From Candidatus Hydrogenedentota bacterium (GTDB lineage Bacteria; Hydrogenedentota; Hydrogenedentia; Hydrogenedentales; GCA-2746185), in assembly GCA_947486375.1 (NCBI GenBank), contig CANKTP010000012.1, positions 1 to 35,811 on the forward strand: a stretch of 35,811 bases of DNA, given 5' to 3'. Positions 28,627 through 35,811 of this stretch are shown piece by piece; position 1 is the first letter of the stretch, and each line of letters opens with the position of its first letter. The notes beneath the pieces are model-generated. The model was not told where the DNA came from. It saw only the letters and a program-made list of their open reading frames with translations, and ran no database searches. The position numbers and the translations under genes are program-made.

Positions 28627-28673
28627 CTGGAGCGAGCGTATTTCCGGACTGTTGATAAGGACAAGGCGTGACG

Positions 28674-29861
28674 ATGAAACGAAAGGCGCTATTCGTGGTG
28701 GCGTTGTTTGCCGCGGGCATTGCGATATACGGGTCGACGCTGGCGTCGGATAGGCTGGCCGTGCCGGCCGAGTGGGAGCCGGTGGTGCGGGGAATCTACC
28801 GCCTGGCCTTTTTTGCGCGGCTGCCGGCGATGGCGTCCCTGCAGTTGGTTTACCCAATCGAGGGGCACCATTACCACCAACCGGCGGTATACGAATTGTT
28901 GACGTCGTTCGGAGCGCCGTTGTTTTGGGGACTGGCGATTTTGAGCTTGGTTGCCGCGCGACGCCTTGCGCGAAAGGCCGATTCCAAATCCGTCGCGGGG
29001 ATCGAGATTCCGCGGCGCGTGTTCCTGATAGGCGCGGCAGGGGCGATCGGTTCGACGGGATCGCTGGGGTCGTACTCGACGTTGGTCGAGCCGCAGCGGT
29101 TGCGGGTGGTCCGGTATCGCATGGCGATTCGCGATTTGCCCGCGGCGTTCGAGGGGTTCCGGATCGTGCATGTGTCGGACACGCATTATGGGCCGTTTAT
29201 CTCGATGCCGTATTTGCGCGGGGCGATTGAACAGGCAAATGCGTTGCAAGGCGATGTGGTGCTGCTCACGGGGGACTATGTACACAAGACGCCGTTATCG
29301 ATCGGACCCGGGGTGGATGTACTGAAGCATCTTCGGGCCCGCCTTGGGGCCGTCGCGACGTTGGGCAATCACGATCATTGGGAGGGGGTGGAGGAGGTGC
29401 GTGCCGCGTTCGGCGAGATTGGGTTGCCGTTGATCGATAACGCCCGGCGTTTTCTTGCGTGCGACGGGTGGACGGACGAGCCCGTGCCGGGAGAGTCGAT
29501 TTGCGTGGCGGGTCTTGGCGATTTGTGGGAGGGCGAGCCGAATCTCGCACGTGCGTTGGAGGGAGTGCCGGCGGCGATGCCGAGGCTGGTGCTGGCGCAC
29601 AATCCGGACACGGCGGAGGAAATTGCACCGGGTGTGCGCGTCGATGCGATGTTCAGCGGGCACACGCATGGGGGGCAGGTATGGGTCCCCGGTCTTGGGA
29701 CGCCGCTTTTGCCCAGCCGCTATGGGCAGAAGTATGCGGGCGGGGTATGCGTGGGGCCGTCGTGTCCGGTCGTCGTGTCGCGCGGCGTGGGCATGGCGAT
29801 GTTGCCGGTGCGGTTTGGGGTGCCGCCGGAGATCGGGGAGATTACGTTGGTGCGGACGTAG
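28674..29861 (+). CDS. Membrane-anchored metallophosphoesterase, YkuE/YaeI family
   Basis: A 395-residue protein with N-terminal hydrophobic segments (about 5-24 and 78-96) and a PRRVFLIGAAGAIG segment near 113. The calcineurin-like phosphoesterase domain follows: VSDTHYG (D169, H171), GDYVH (D201), GNHDH (231-235) and GHTHGGQ near 331. Relatives cleave phosphodiesters or pyrophosphates of lipid-linked substrates at the outer face of the membrane; the substrate here is unknown. AAGG sits 7 nt before ATG 28674. The last roughly 55 codons are repeated in decayed form 2 kb downstream. Confidence -1.
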   Translation: MKRKALFVVALFAAGIAIYGSTLASDRLAVPAEWEPVVRGIYRLAFFARLPAMASLQLVYPIEGHHYHQPAVYELLTSFGAPLFWGLAILSLVAARRLARKADSKSVAGIEIPRRVFLIGAAGAIGSTGSLGSYSTLVEPQRLRVVRYRMAIRDLPAAFEGFRIVHVSDTHYGPFISMPYLRGAIEQANALQGDVVLLTGDYVHKTPLSIGPGVDVLKHLRARLGAVATLGNHDHWEGVEEVRAAFGEIGLPLIDNARRFLACDGWTDEPVPGESICVAGLGDLWEGEPNLARALEGVPAAMPRLVLAHNPDTAEEIAPGVRVDAMFSGHTHGGQVWVPGLGTPLLPSRYGQKYAGGVCVGPSCPVVVSRGVGMAMLPVRFGVPPEIGEITLVRT

Positions 29862-30134
29862 ATATGTCCTTGGGTTTTGAACAGATAAGGCGATTTGCGG
29901 ACGATATTGTTCGGGATGGCACAAGCGTTCGAATCCCTTCATAACCGTGATCGGTTCCGGAATGTTATTGTGGTGCGAATTAACAGAGGGAATGTGAATT
30001 ACGGAATTCATCCACTCCCCTTGCTCGCGTTCCGATTGCAGGAACACTTATTGCTTCACTGACGGCTGGACGCGTGATCCCAATGTGAGGTGCGCGCGAT
30101 TCCCCCCCACGTATTGTTTCCCGGAGTGTCCCCC
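29862..30134. other. Intergenic stretch, nothing recognised
   Basis: These 273 nt separate the metallophosphoesterase from the PKD lipoprotein. Composition is richer in A/T than in the flanking genes. No convincing reading frame, repeat or RNA gene was found. A GTTCGAATCC string near 29927 resembles a tRNA T-loop but no arms pair around it. A promoter for the PKD gene is presumably here but was not identified. Confidence -1.
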
Positions 30135-31730
30135 ATGAAGACGTTTTCCGCCTTGGTTCTTCAGTCGCTTGCTGCGATGTATTTGGTTGTGGCCCTGGCC
30201 GGATGCCCACCCAAGACTCCACCCGTCGCCGCCTTTAGCGCAACCCCTGTTTCGGGCACGGCCCCGTTGACCGTCCGGTTTCTGGACGAATCAACCCCGG
30301 GTTCGAGTGACATCATGGCGTGGTCGTGGAGTTTTGGAGACGGGGCCACGAGCACCGAGGCGAGTCCGTCACACATTTACGCCGATGGGGGCACGTTTAC
30401 GGTGACGCTTACGGTCACCACGGGGCACGGCAGCGATAGCGAAACGAAAAGCGATCTGGTCGCCGTGGAGGCGGATCCGTCGTGGTCGGAAGACTCGTCG
30501 ACATTTAATGCCGATGTCGCGCCGGGCGTGTTGTTGGTCCCGGAGGAAGAATTGGACAACATTATTATTCAGTACAATCCCGATGAACACGCGTATCTCC
30601 TGGATCAGGCCACTGCGGAACGGCTGGGGTTGACCCTGGATGTGGGCGATCCGCTCATCCTTACCGGCATCGAGTTGGGGCGGATTTCGCGGGTGGACAT
30701 CGACGAGATGGGGATTTACATCGAGACCGAGACAATTCCGCTGAACGAGGTGTTTCCGGACGGCGAAATTGCCTGGGACTACGGCGTCGAATTCACGCCC
30801 GAATCAGTGAAGAGCATCGAGATTCCGGGAGTGGGCGAATTTGCGGTCAAAGCGGGAACGCCCATCAACATTACGTTCGAGCAGGGCGGGCTCAAGTATG
30901 AACTTAAGGTCACGCTGAACGTCGCCACGGCCGAATTCGATTTCACGGTCACAAAGGGGATTGGCGCGGGAGTGAAGGCCCGGTTCACAGCCAAGGGCGA
31001 GATCGTGCGTTTTCGCAACAGCAATCACATGAGTTTCGAGTCGGGCGAGTTGGTCGATTTCGGCCACGAGTTGAACGGCATGCGCGGTCACGCAGACCTG
31101 ATGCTCGTGGTAGCCGGATCGGGCAGCGATATTGTGGACTTGAAGCTGCCTGTGCCCATCATGAAGATTCCGTTCGTGGTTGGTTATATTCCAGCGGTAC
31201 TATCGATCGGGGCGCAGTTTGTCGTGAGCGCGGCGGTTCCCCTGGATGGTAGCGCGCAGGTGGGCACCAGTTTCGACTTCGATAGCGATTTGGGCTTTAC
31301 ATTTAACGGAACGACGGTCGAGGCAGGCGGGCGGGCGGGCGACACTACTTTTGGCGATAGCGTTCACATGACGGGTGCCTCGAGCGCGATCTCCGCGAAT
31401 TTCGGCATAGGCTTCCCGCGAGTTTCCCTGGAAATTGCCGGCGGCATCCTCGTTCCTTGGGCGCAGACTGCCTTCTTGGTGGGAGGGGCGTATACGTTCT
31501 TGCCTGCATGTCAATCGGCGGATGCACAATTTATCGGTGCCGCCGGTTACGACTTCGGCATTCTTGGCTTCGAGCTGGCTACCGGGAGCAAAAAATTGTT
31601 CGAGATTAAGAAAGAGTTACTGCGGGCCGGAAGCTGCGACAAGTCGGAGGACACCGAGTCTGTTGAAGGGCTCCTCTTGGGCCTGAACGAGCTCGAATCG
31701 ACTAATTGGGCCGACGGCCCTGGACATTGA
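30135..31730 (+). CDS. PKD-domain lipoprotein
   Basis: A 531-residue predicted lipoprotein. The signal peptide ends in the lipobox LAGC (C24). A PKD domain covers about 30-105, with the classic WSFGDG and SPSHIYADGGTFTVTLTV motifs. The remaining 400 residues are acidic beta-rich sequence with no family I recognise; repeated short strands (VDIDEMGIYIETETIPL, ISANFGIGFPRVSLEIAGG) suggest a beta-sandwich or barrel-like surface protein. Two Cys near the C-terminus (PACQS, GSCDK) could pair. The gene lies between an intact metallophosphoesterase gene and a decayed copy of its 3' end, so it may have been inserted between tandem copies. Confidence -1.
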   Translation: MKTFSALVLQSLAAMYLVVALAGCPPKTPPVAAFSATPVSGTAPLTVRFLDESTPGSSDIMAWSWSFGDGATSTEASPSHIYADGGTFTVTLTVTTGHGSDSETKSDLVAVEADPSWSEDSSTFNADVAPGVLLVPEEELDNIIIQYNPDEHAYLLDQATAERLGLTLDVGDPLILTGIELGRISRVDIDEMGIYIETETIPLNEVFPDGEIAWDYGVEFTPESVKSIEIPGVGEFAVKAGTPINITFEQGGLKYELKVTLNVATAEFDFTVTKGIGAGVKARFTAKGEIVRFRNSNHMSFESGELVDFGHELNGMRGHADLMLVVAGSGSDIVDLKLPVPIMKIPFVVGYIPAVLSIGAQFVVSAAVPLDGSAQVGTSFDFDSDLGFTFNGTTVEAGGRAGDTTFGDSVHMTGASSAISANFGIGFPRVSLEIAGGILVPWAQTAFLVGGAYTFLPACQSADAQFIGAAGYDFGILGFELATGSKKLFEIKKELLRAGSCDKSEDTESVEGLLLGLNELESTNWADGPGH

Positions 31731-31877
31731 AAAGGTACGCCGATTCGTGGAGGACGGCCTCGTCCGGTTTGCCCGAGCCTTTCCTTGCGCACTAGCGGGG
31801 GAATGGCACGCGATTTCTTGGCGCGACACGCGGTGTGCCCCAAGTGACTTGTCGGCGCGGACGCGACCAGGTTAGGA

Positions 31878-32050
31878 CTGCCCGGCCTTGGTACGTCGTT
31901 TTTGTCCAGCCGCCATGGCCAGAAGTATGCGGGCGGTCTACGTGCCGGGCCAACGCCGCCCGGTGGCAGTGTCTCGCGGGGTCGGGATGGTAATGGTGCC
32001 GGTCTGGTTCGCGGTACCACCGAAGATTGGCGAGATTACATTAGTGGGTG
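31878..32050 (+). pseudogene. Remnant of a second metallophosphoesterase 3' end
   Basis: In two plus-strand frames this stretch reads LGTSFLSSRHGQKYAGGL and then VAVSRGVGMVMVPVWFAV, ending PPKIGEITLV. The intact gene's C-terminus reads LGTPLLPSRYGQKYAGGV and VVVSRGVGMAMLPVRFGV, ending PPEIGEITLV. About two thirds of residues match by eye. A frameshift near 31950 separates the two pieces and nothing upstream encodes the catalytic domain. It is therefore a truncated, frameshifted paralogue or partial duplicate. Confidence -1.
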
Positions 32051-32150
32051 CGGATGGACGGGGCTTAGCAGATTGCAAAGGTGCGGCACCAGGACGGCTT
32101 ATCCTCGCGGGAGACGGTTTCGAGGGCGGAATTTTGGCGGGCCGAATCCT

Positions 32151-32178
32151 TTGAATCGGGCCGGAAATCGCGTAAGAT
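32151..32178 (+). promoter_or_regulatory. Possible sigma70-type promoter for larB
   Basis: TTGAAT (32151-32156) and TAAGAT (32173-32178) are spaced 16 nt apart, each matching consensus at 4 of 6 positions, 36 nt before the larB ATG. It would drive larB-larC-coaD. Found by eye. Confidence -1.
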
Positions 32179-32214
32179 ACCGGGCCTTGCGGTTTAGCGC
32201 GGTACAGGGTAGAC

Positions 32215-32979
32215 ATGGATCAGGCGATTCTCAAAGAACTATTGGCGGGCGTCGCGGCGGGCCGGGTGAACCCGGACGACGCGCTCGAGCGCTTGCGTAC
32301 GCTGCCGTATGAAGACCTCGGTTTTGCCAAGCTCGATCACCACCGGCACCTGCGGCAGGGATATCCCGAGACGGTCTTTGGTGCCGGGAAAACCCCCGGA
32401 CAGATTGCCGAGATTGTTACCCGGATGCGCGAGCACGGCAGCAACGTGCTTGCGACGCGGTGCTCGGCGGAGGCCGTGGCGGCCGTCCGGGCGAAGCATC
32501 CGGACGCGGTGCATCATGAGGCGGCCCGGTGTATCACGATATCGACGGTCCCGGTCGAGCGCTTGGGCGGGTACATCGCCGTCGTGTGCGCGGGGACATC
32601 CGACATACCGGTCGCGGAGGAAGCGGTCGTCACCGCTGAATCCATGGGCAGCGAAATCCGCCGTTTCTATGATGTCGGGGTCGCCGGGTTGCACCGGATA
32701 CTCCAGCAGCGCGAGGCGATCAACAGGGCGAACGTGATTATCGTGTGCGCCGGCATGGAAGGCGCGCTGGCCGGCGTCACCGCCGGGTTGGTGGACAAGC
32801 CCGTGATCGCCGTGCCGACGAGCGTCGGTTACGGGGCCGCGTTCGGGGGCATCTCCGCGCTGCTGACCATGCTCAACTCGTGCGCGTCGGGCGTCTCGGT
32901 GGTGAACATCGACAACGGGTTCGGCGCGGCGATGACGGCGACCTTGATCAACCGGCTCGCGGCGGGAAAGACCCCATGA
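32215..32979 (+). CDS. larB: Nickel-pincer cofactor biosynthesis protein LarB
   Basis: A 254-residue enzyme that carboxylates and hydrolyses nicotinic acid adenine dinucleotide, the first step towards the nickel-pincer nucleotide of lactate racemase-type enzymes. Family features are DLGFAKLDHHRHLRQGYPE near the N-terminus, VFGAGKTPGQIAEI, and a PurE-like C-terminal domain with VVCAGTSDIPVAEEA, VIIVCAGMEGALAGVTAGL and VIAVPTSVGYGAAFGGI. Length is standard. The stop overlaps the larC ATG in an ATGA junction. larA and larE are not in this window. Confidence -1.
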   Translation: MDQAILKELLAGVAAGRVNPDDALERLRTLPYEDLGFAKLDHHRHLRQGYPETVFGAGKTPGQIAEIVTRMREHGSNVLATRCSAEAVAAVRAKHPDAVHHEAARCITISTVPVERLGGYIAVVCAGTSDIPVAEEAVVTAESMGSEIRRFYDVGVAGLHRILQQREAINRANVIIVCAGMEGALAGVTAGLVDKPVIAVPTSVGYGAAFGGISALLTMLNSCASGVSVVNIDNGFGAAMTATLINRLAAGKTP

Positions 32980-34301
32980 AGACGTTGTACTTCGATTGTT
33001 TCTGCGGCGCGAGCGGCGACATGATCATTGGCGCCTTGATCGACGCGGGCGCGGATTTCGAGCAGATGCGGGCCGCCCTGACGACCTTGAAGGTGGACGG
33101 GTATACCCTGTCGGCGAAGAAGATCAACAAGCATGGGATCATGGCGACGAAGTTCGACGTGCATGTGCCCGGCCATGACGCACCCGCGCCCGTGCCCGCG
33201 CATGACCCCGATCATGACCCCGATCATGACCCCGATCATGCCCACGGACATGACCACGGACATTCGCATGACCACAAACCCGCCGAGGGGCACTCGCATT
33301 CCCATGCGCATGGGCACGCGCCGCACCGGCATCTCAAGCATATCGTGGCGATCATCGAGGGCGGCGCATTGCCGGAAGCGGTGAAGGAAGCGTCCATCGA
33401 GACGTTTCGCCGGATCGCCGTCTGCGAGGCGGAAGTCCATGGGACGACGCCGGAGAAGATTCATTTTCATGAGGTGGGCGCGATCGATTCGATCGTGGAC
33501 ATCGTCGGCGCGCACCTCGCGTTGCACCAGATTCAGCCGCAACGGATTCTTTCGTCGCCATTGCACGTCGGCTCGGGGACGGTGAAATGCGAGCATGGGG
33601 TGATGCCCGTGCCCGCGCCCGCGACGGCTTTGCTGCTGCGGGGTATCCCGTCGTATGGCGGCGAGGTTCGTGGCGAACTGGTGACGCCGACGGGCGCGGC
33701 GCTGATCGCGCAACTTGCCGAGGAATACGGCCCCATGCCGGCGATGCGCGTGGCATCGGTCGGAGTAGGGAGCGGCACGAAGGACTTGCCCGATCGGCCG
33801 AACGTGCTCCGGGTGTTCGTCGGCGAGACGGTCGGCACGCATGGCGCGACCGAGACGATCACGGTGATCGAGGCGAACATCGACGACATGAACCCGGAGT
33901 TGTTTCCGCCGCTCATCCAGGACCTGTTGGACTCGGGGGCGCGCGATGCGTTCCTGACGCCAGTGCTCGGCAAGAAAGGCCGCCCTGCGCACGTGGTCAC
34001 GGTGTTGGCCGATGCGGCGCACGTGGACGCGGCGGTCGCGGCGTTGTTCCGCGGGTCGACGACGCTCGGGTTGCGGATGCGCGAGGAACGGCGTATTTGT
34101 CTCGAACGCGAATGGCGGACCGCGGTAACGCCCTGGGGCGAGGTACGGATCAAGATTGGGCGGCTCAATGGCGCGAGGTCGACCGCAGCGCCGGAATTCG
34201 AGGACTGCGTGCGGGTGGCGAAGTCGGCGGGCGTCGCGGCGCTCGCGGTATACGAGGCGGCCCATGCGGCCGCAATCAAGGGAGAATTCAAGGATGCCTG
34301 A
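32976..34301 (+). CDS. larC: Nickel insertion protein LarC
   Basis: A 441-residue LarC, the CTP-dependent cyclometallase that puts nickel into the pincer cofactor. It begins YFDCFCGASGDMIIGALIDAG, has GEVRGELVTPTGAAL and EANIDDMNPELF, and ends in the LarC2 fold. It is one continuous frame, unlike the frameshift-linked LarC1/LarC2 of Lactobacillus plantarum. Residues about 63-121 are an insert very rich in His and Asp (repeating DHDP, then GHDHGHSHDH), probably a nickel-binding or storage segment. The annotated start is the ATG that overlaps larB; the 3' end overlaps coaD by 8 nt. Confidence -1.
   Translation: MKTLYFDCFCGASGDMIIGALIDAGADFEQMRAALTTLKVDGYTLSAKKINKHGIMATKFDVHVPGHDAPAPVPAHDPDHDPDHDPDHAHGHDHGHSHDHKPAEGHSHSHAHGHAPHRHLKHIVAIIEGGALPEAVKEASIETFRRIAVCEAEVHGTTPEKIHFHEVGAIDSIVDIVGAHLALHQIQPQRILSSPLHVGSGTVKCEHGVMPVPAPATALLLRGIPSYGGEVRGELVTPTGAALIAQLAEEYGPMPAMRVASVGVGSGTKDLPDRPNVLRVFVGETVGTHGATETITVIEANIDDMNPELFPPLIQDLLDSGARDAFLTPVLGKKGRPAHVVTVLADAAHVDAAVAALFRGSTTLGLRMREERRICLEREWRTAVTPWGEVRIKIGRLNGARSTAAPEFEDCVRVAKSAGVAALAVYEAAHAAAIKGEFKDA
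33201..33260 (+). repeat. 12-bp tandem repeat inside larC His-rich region
   Basis: The unit CATGACCCCGAT occurs exactly three times from 33201, followed by two diverged units (CATGCCCACGGA, CATGACCACGGA). It encodes HDPD-type repeats. Unit length is a multiple of three, so copy-number changes would lengthen or shorten the metal-binding insert without breaking the frame. Confidence -1.
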
Positions 34302-34785
34302 ACGCATCGGCATATATCCCGGCAGTTTCGACCCGCCGACGCTGGGCCATGCGGATCTAATCCAACGCGCGGCAAACGTATTCGACACGCTGATTGTGGC
34401 GGTCGCGTACAATGGCGAGAAGAGCGGGTTCTTCACCCCGGGCGAGCGAGTGGACATGCTGATCGAGTTAACGCGGGGCATCCCCAACGTGCAGGTGACC
34501 CGTTTCCAGGGCCTGACGGTTGACTTCGCGCGCAAACACGGGGCGGTCGCGATTATCCGTGGCCTTCGGGCCGTGTCGGACTTCGAGTACGAATTGACCA
34601 TGGCGGCGACGAACCGCCGGATGCACCCGGGCTGCGACACGATAAGCTTCATGCCGAGCGAGCAGTACATGTTCATCAGCTCGAGGCTCGTGAAAGAGAT
34701 CGCGACTTTGGGCGGCGACGTGGGTTTGTTCGTTCCGCCGTTCGTCGTGGAGCGGCTGAAGAAAAAAATCGAGGCGATGCAGTGA
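34294..34785 (+). CDS. coaD: Phosphopantetheine adenylyltransferase
   Basis: A 163-residue enzyme of coenzyme A synthesis that makes dephospho-CoA from 4'-phosphopantetheine and ATP. Motifs are IGIYPGSFDPPTLGH (5-19, with the nucleotidyltransferase TxGH), VAVAYN, IIRGLRAVSDFEYE and the C-terminal ISSRLVKEIATLGGDV. Length is standard. The start at MPERIGIY overlaps the end of larC by 8 nt, so translation is probably coupled. Confidence -1.
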   Translation: MPERIGIYPGSFDPPTLGHADLIQRAANVFDTLIVAVAYNGEKSGFFTPGERVDMLIELTRGIPNVQVTRFQGLTVDFARKHGAVAIIRGLRAVSDFEYELTMAATNRRMHPGCDTISFMPSEQYMFISSRLVKEIATLGGDVGLFVPPFVVERLKKKIEAMQ

Positions 34786-34813
34786 ACCCGCACCCTTGGA
34801 CGGAGATAAAGCC

Positions 34814-35254
34814 ATGAGCATCAAAAGCGCGATCCAGGACGCGATGAAGGACGCCCTTCGCGGCAAGGACAGCGTGCGGCTCGAATGCCTGCGCATGGCG
34901 AAGGGCGCGTTGCTGCTGAAGGAAAAGTCGGGCATTGCGGAATTGACCGACGAGGACTCGATCGCGAGCCTTCGCGCCGAGGCGAAGAAACGCCGCCAGA
35001 CCGCCGAGACGTATCGCGAACTCGGGAAGGAGGCCGAGGCGCTCGGCTCCGAGAACGAGGCGGCGATCATCGAGGAGTTTCTTCCGAAACAGCTATCGGC
35101 GGGCGATGTCGAGGCAAAGATTCGCGCGTATCTCGCGTCGCACCCCGAGATAAATCACGCGGGCAAGTTGACCGGGGCAATGAAGAAGGAACTTGGCGAC
35201 TTGGTAGACGGTAAGATGTTGAACGATTTGTGCCTAGGGATTTTGAACGGGTAA
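34814..35254 (+). CDS. YqeY/GatB-tail domain protein
   Basis: A 146-residue protein of the YqeY family (GatB/Yqey domain), with IKSAIQDAMKDALRGKDSVRLECLRM, LTDEDSIASLRAEAKKRRQTAETYRELG, EEFLPKQLS and a C-terminal GKLTGAMKKELGDLVDGKML. The domain matches the tail of GatB that contacts tRNA; the standalone protein's role is not settled. The start at 34814 was chosen over an upstream TTG because the family begins close to this Met. It lies 28 nt after coaD and probably ends the operon. Confidence -1.
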   Translation: MSIKSAIQDAMKDALRGKDSVRLECLRMAKGALLLKEKSGIAELTDEDSIASLRAEAKKRRQTAETYRELGKEAEALGSENEAAIIEEFLPKQLSAGDVEAKIRAYLASHPEINHAGKLTGAMKKELGDLVDGKMLNDLCLGILNG

Positions 35255-35295
35255 ATCGTCCGGAAGCCCAACCTGCCGGACAAAAGGAGATAGTC

Positions 35296-35811
35296 ATGAA
35301 TGCAAAATGGATAGCTGCATGGGGGCTGGCCGGGATGGCTGTATTGGTTTCCGGATGCCAGGAACCCAAGCCAAGCACGGACGAGGCAATCGAGGCGGCA
35401 ATCAAGAAATCCTCGATTCCCGAACCCCAGACCGCATCCCCGGCGCCCGCCCAAACGCAGACCGCACAATCGATACCCGGGGGCGGGGGCAAGGTCCAGA
35501 GAGAGGACACGAGCCAGGTATTCACCGGGGCCGAGGCGCGAATTCCGGAAGGGTTTCCCCCCGACGTTCCGCAATACGCATACCAGAGACTTCTCATGAC
35601 TTCGATCGACCCGCCGTACGAGATGTTCATGATCCAGGCCACCAGTACCGAATCGGCGGAGGCCGTAAAGTCCTGGTATGCCAAGGAAATCGCCGCCGCG
35701 GGTTGGGTCGAGCAGACCGGGGGCATGTCGGGCATGTCCCTCCTTGGCGGATCGATGCGATACAAGAAGAATGATCGTGTGCTTAGTGTCCGCGTGTCCA
35801 ATGAGACCATC
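35296..35811 (+). CDS. Predicted lipoprotein, partial (C-terminus beyond window)
   Basis: 172 codons from ATG 35296 to the window edge with no stop. A signal peptide ends in lipobox LVSGC (C21). A Pro/Thr/Gln/Ala-rich linker (about 45-60) follows. A folded domain then begins near RIPEGFPPDVPQYA, continuing IDPPYEMFMIQATSTESAEAVKSWYAKEIAAAGW; this pattern, a short strand followed by SAEAVxxWYxxxLxxxGW, is typical of small periplasmic or outer-membrane lipoproteins with a YubA- or 'DUF4853-like' alpha/beta domain, which I cannot name with confidence. AAGGAGAT lies 7 nt before the ATG, so the start is firm. Confidence -1.
   Translation, partial: MNAKWIAAWGLAGMAVLVSGCQEPKPSTDEAIEAAIKKSSIPEPQTASPAPAQTQTAQSIPGGGGKVQREDTSQVFTGAEARIPEGFPPDVPQYAYQRLLMTSIDPPYEMFMIQATSTESAEAVKSWYAKEIAAAGWVEQTGGMSGMSLLGGSMRYKKNDRVLSVRVSNETI

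Larger units (their letters stand above)
31731..32214 (+). other. 484-nt gap holding a pseudogene remnant and larB promoter region
   Basis: Bases 31731-31875 show no gene. A small hairpin (GGACG GCCT CGTCC) follows the PKD stop within 45 nt but lacks a T-run. Bases 31878-32050 are the metallophosphoesterase remnant and 32151-32178 a possible promoter; both are listed separately. Confidence -1.

Noticed and set aside
29921-29945. GTTCGAATCCC string resembling a tRNA T-loop
   Set aside because: No flanking stem pairs, no acceptor or anticodon arm can be built upstream, and there is no CCA end.

Overview
This is a GC-rich (low-60s percent by eye), gene-dense bacterial chromosome segment carrying about 27 genes. 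No rRNA, tRNA, CRISPR array or transposase gene is visible. Housekeeping genes (infA, uvrA, mazG, rsmI, coaD, yqeY) are mixed with secreted proteins carrying PKD, ankyrin, BNR/sialidase-like and SGNH domains, a MoxR/DUF58/VWA operon, and short hairpin repeats. This mix suits an uncultured-type Gram-negative lineage such as Hydrogenedentota or a PVC-group relative. That placement is inference; no phylogenetic marker gene is decisive here.

Layout. (1) 1-7329, minus strand: a coiled-coil membrane protein, a MoxR ATPase, a DUF58 protein, a BatA-like VWA protein and a large VWA/glutamine-amidotransferase-like membrane protein that runs off the window. Two repeat elements sit inside this operon: a perfect 31-bp inverted repeat at 5718-5812 and a cluster of three small hairpins at 4577-4635. 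(2) 7462-10469, plus strand: a small unknown protein, rsmI, an atypical tRNA-guanine transglycosylase (TGT) and a close homologue of the aminoglycoside-resistance 16S rRNA m7G1405 methyltransferases (ArmA/Rmt/FmrO family). The last three genes overlap by 4 nt at each junction, so they look co-expressed. (3) 10550-14193: a secreted ankyrin-repeat protein, an MTH1187-family protein, mazG and infA on the minus strand, with a 62-residue zinc-ribbon-like protein on the plus strand. (4) uvrA (14370-17231, plus). (5) 17306-20275, minus: a saccharopine-dehydrogenase-like protein, a decayed PHP-domain gene and an SGNH hydrolase. (6) 20434-23217, plus: a BaiN-type flavoprotein and a Nudix/metallo-beta-lactamase fusion. 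(7) 23278-28491, minus: a BNR-repeat protein, an MDR reductase, a YheT-like hydrolase and an AAA-ATPase/Toprim nuclease of the OLD/PARIS type, which is probably a phage-defence gene. (8) 28674-32050, plus: a metallophosphoesterase, a PKD lipoprotein and a frameshifted remnant of a second metallophosphoesterase 3' end. (9) 32215-35811, plus: larB-larC (nickel-pincer nucleotide cofactor), coaD, yqeY and a partial lipoprotein.

The strongest lead is region 2. RsmI methylates 16S C1402. The Arm-family enzyme would act at G1405, three nucleotides away in helix 44. Between their genes lies a TGT homologue that keeps its catalytic and zinc residues but has a rewritten base-recognition pocket. The arrangement suggests a dedicated RNA-modification module linked to the decoding centre or to intrinsic aminoglycoside resistance in an organism not expected to make aminoglycosides. 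The second lead is the Toprim defence gene. The third is the pair of repeat elements interrupting the MoxR operon, one of which supplies a gene's stop codon.
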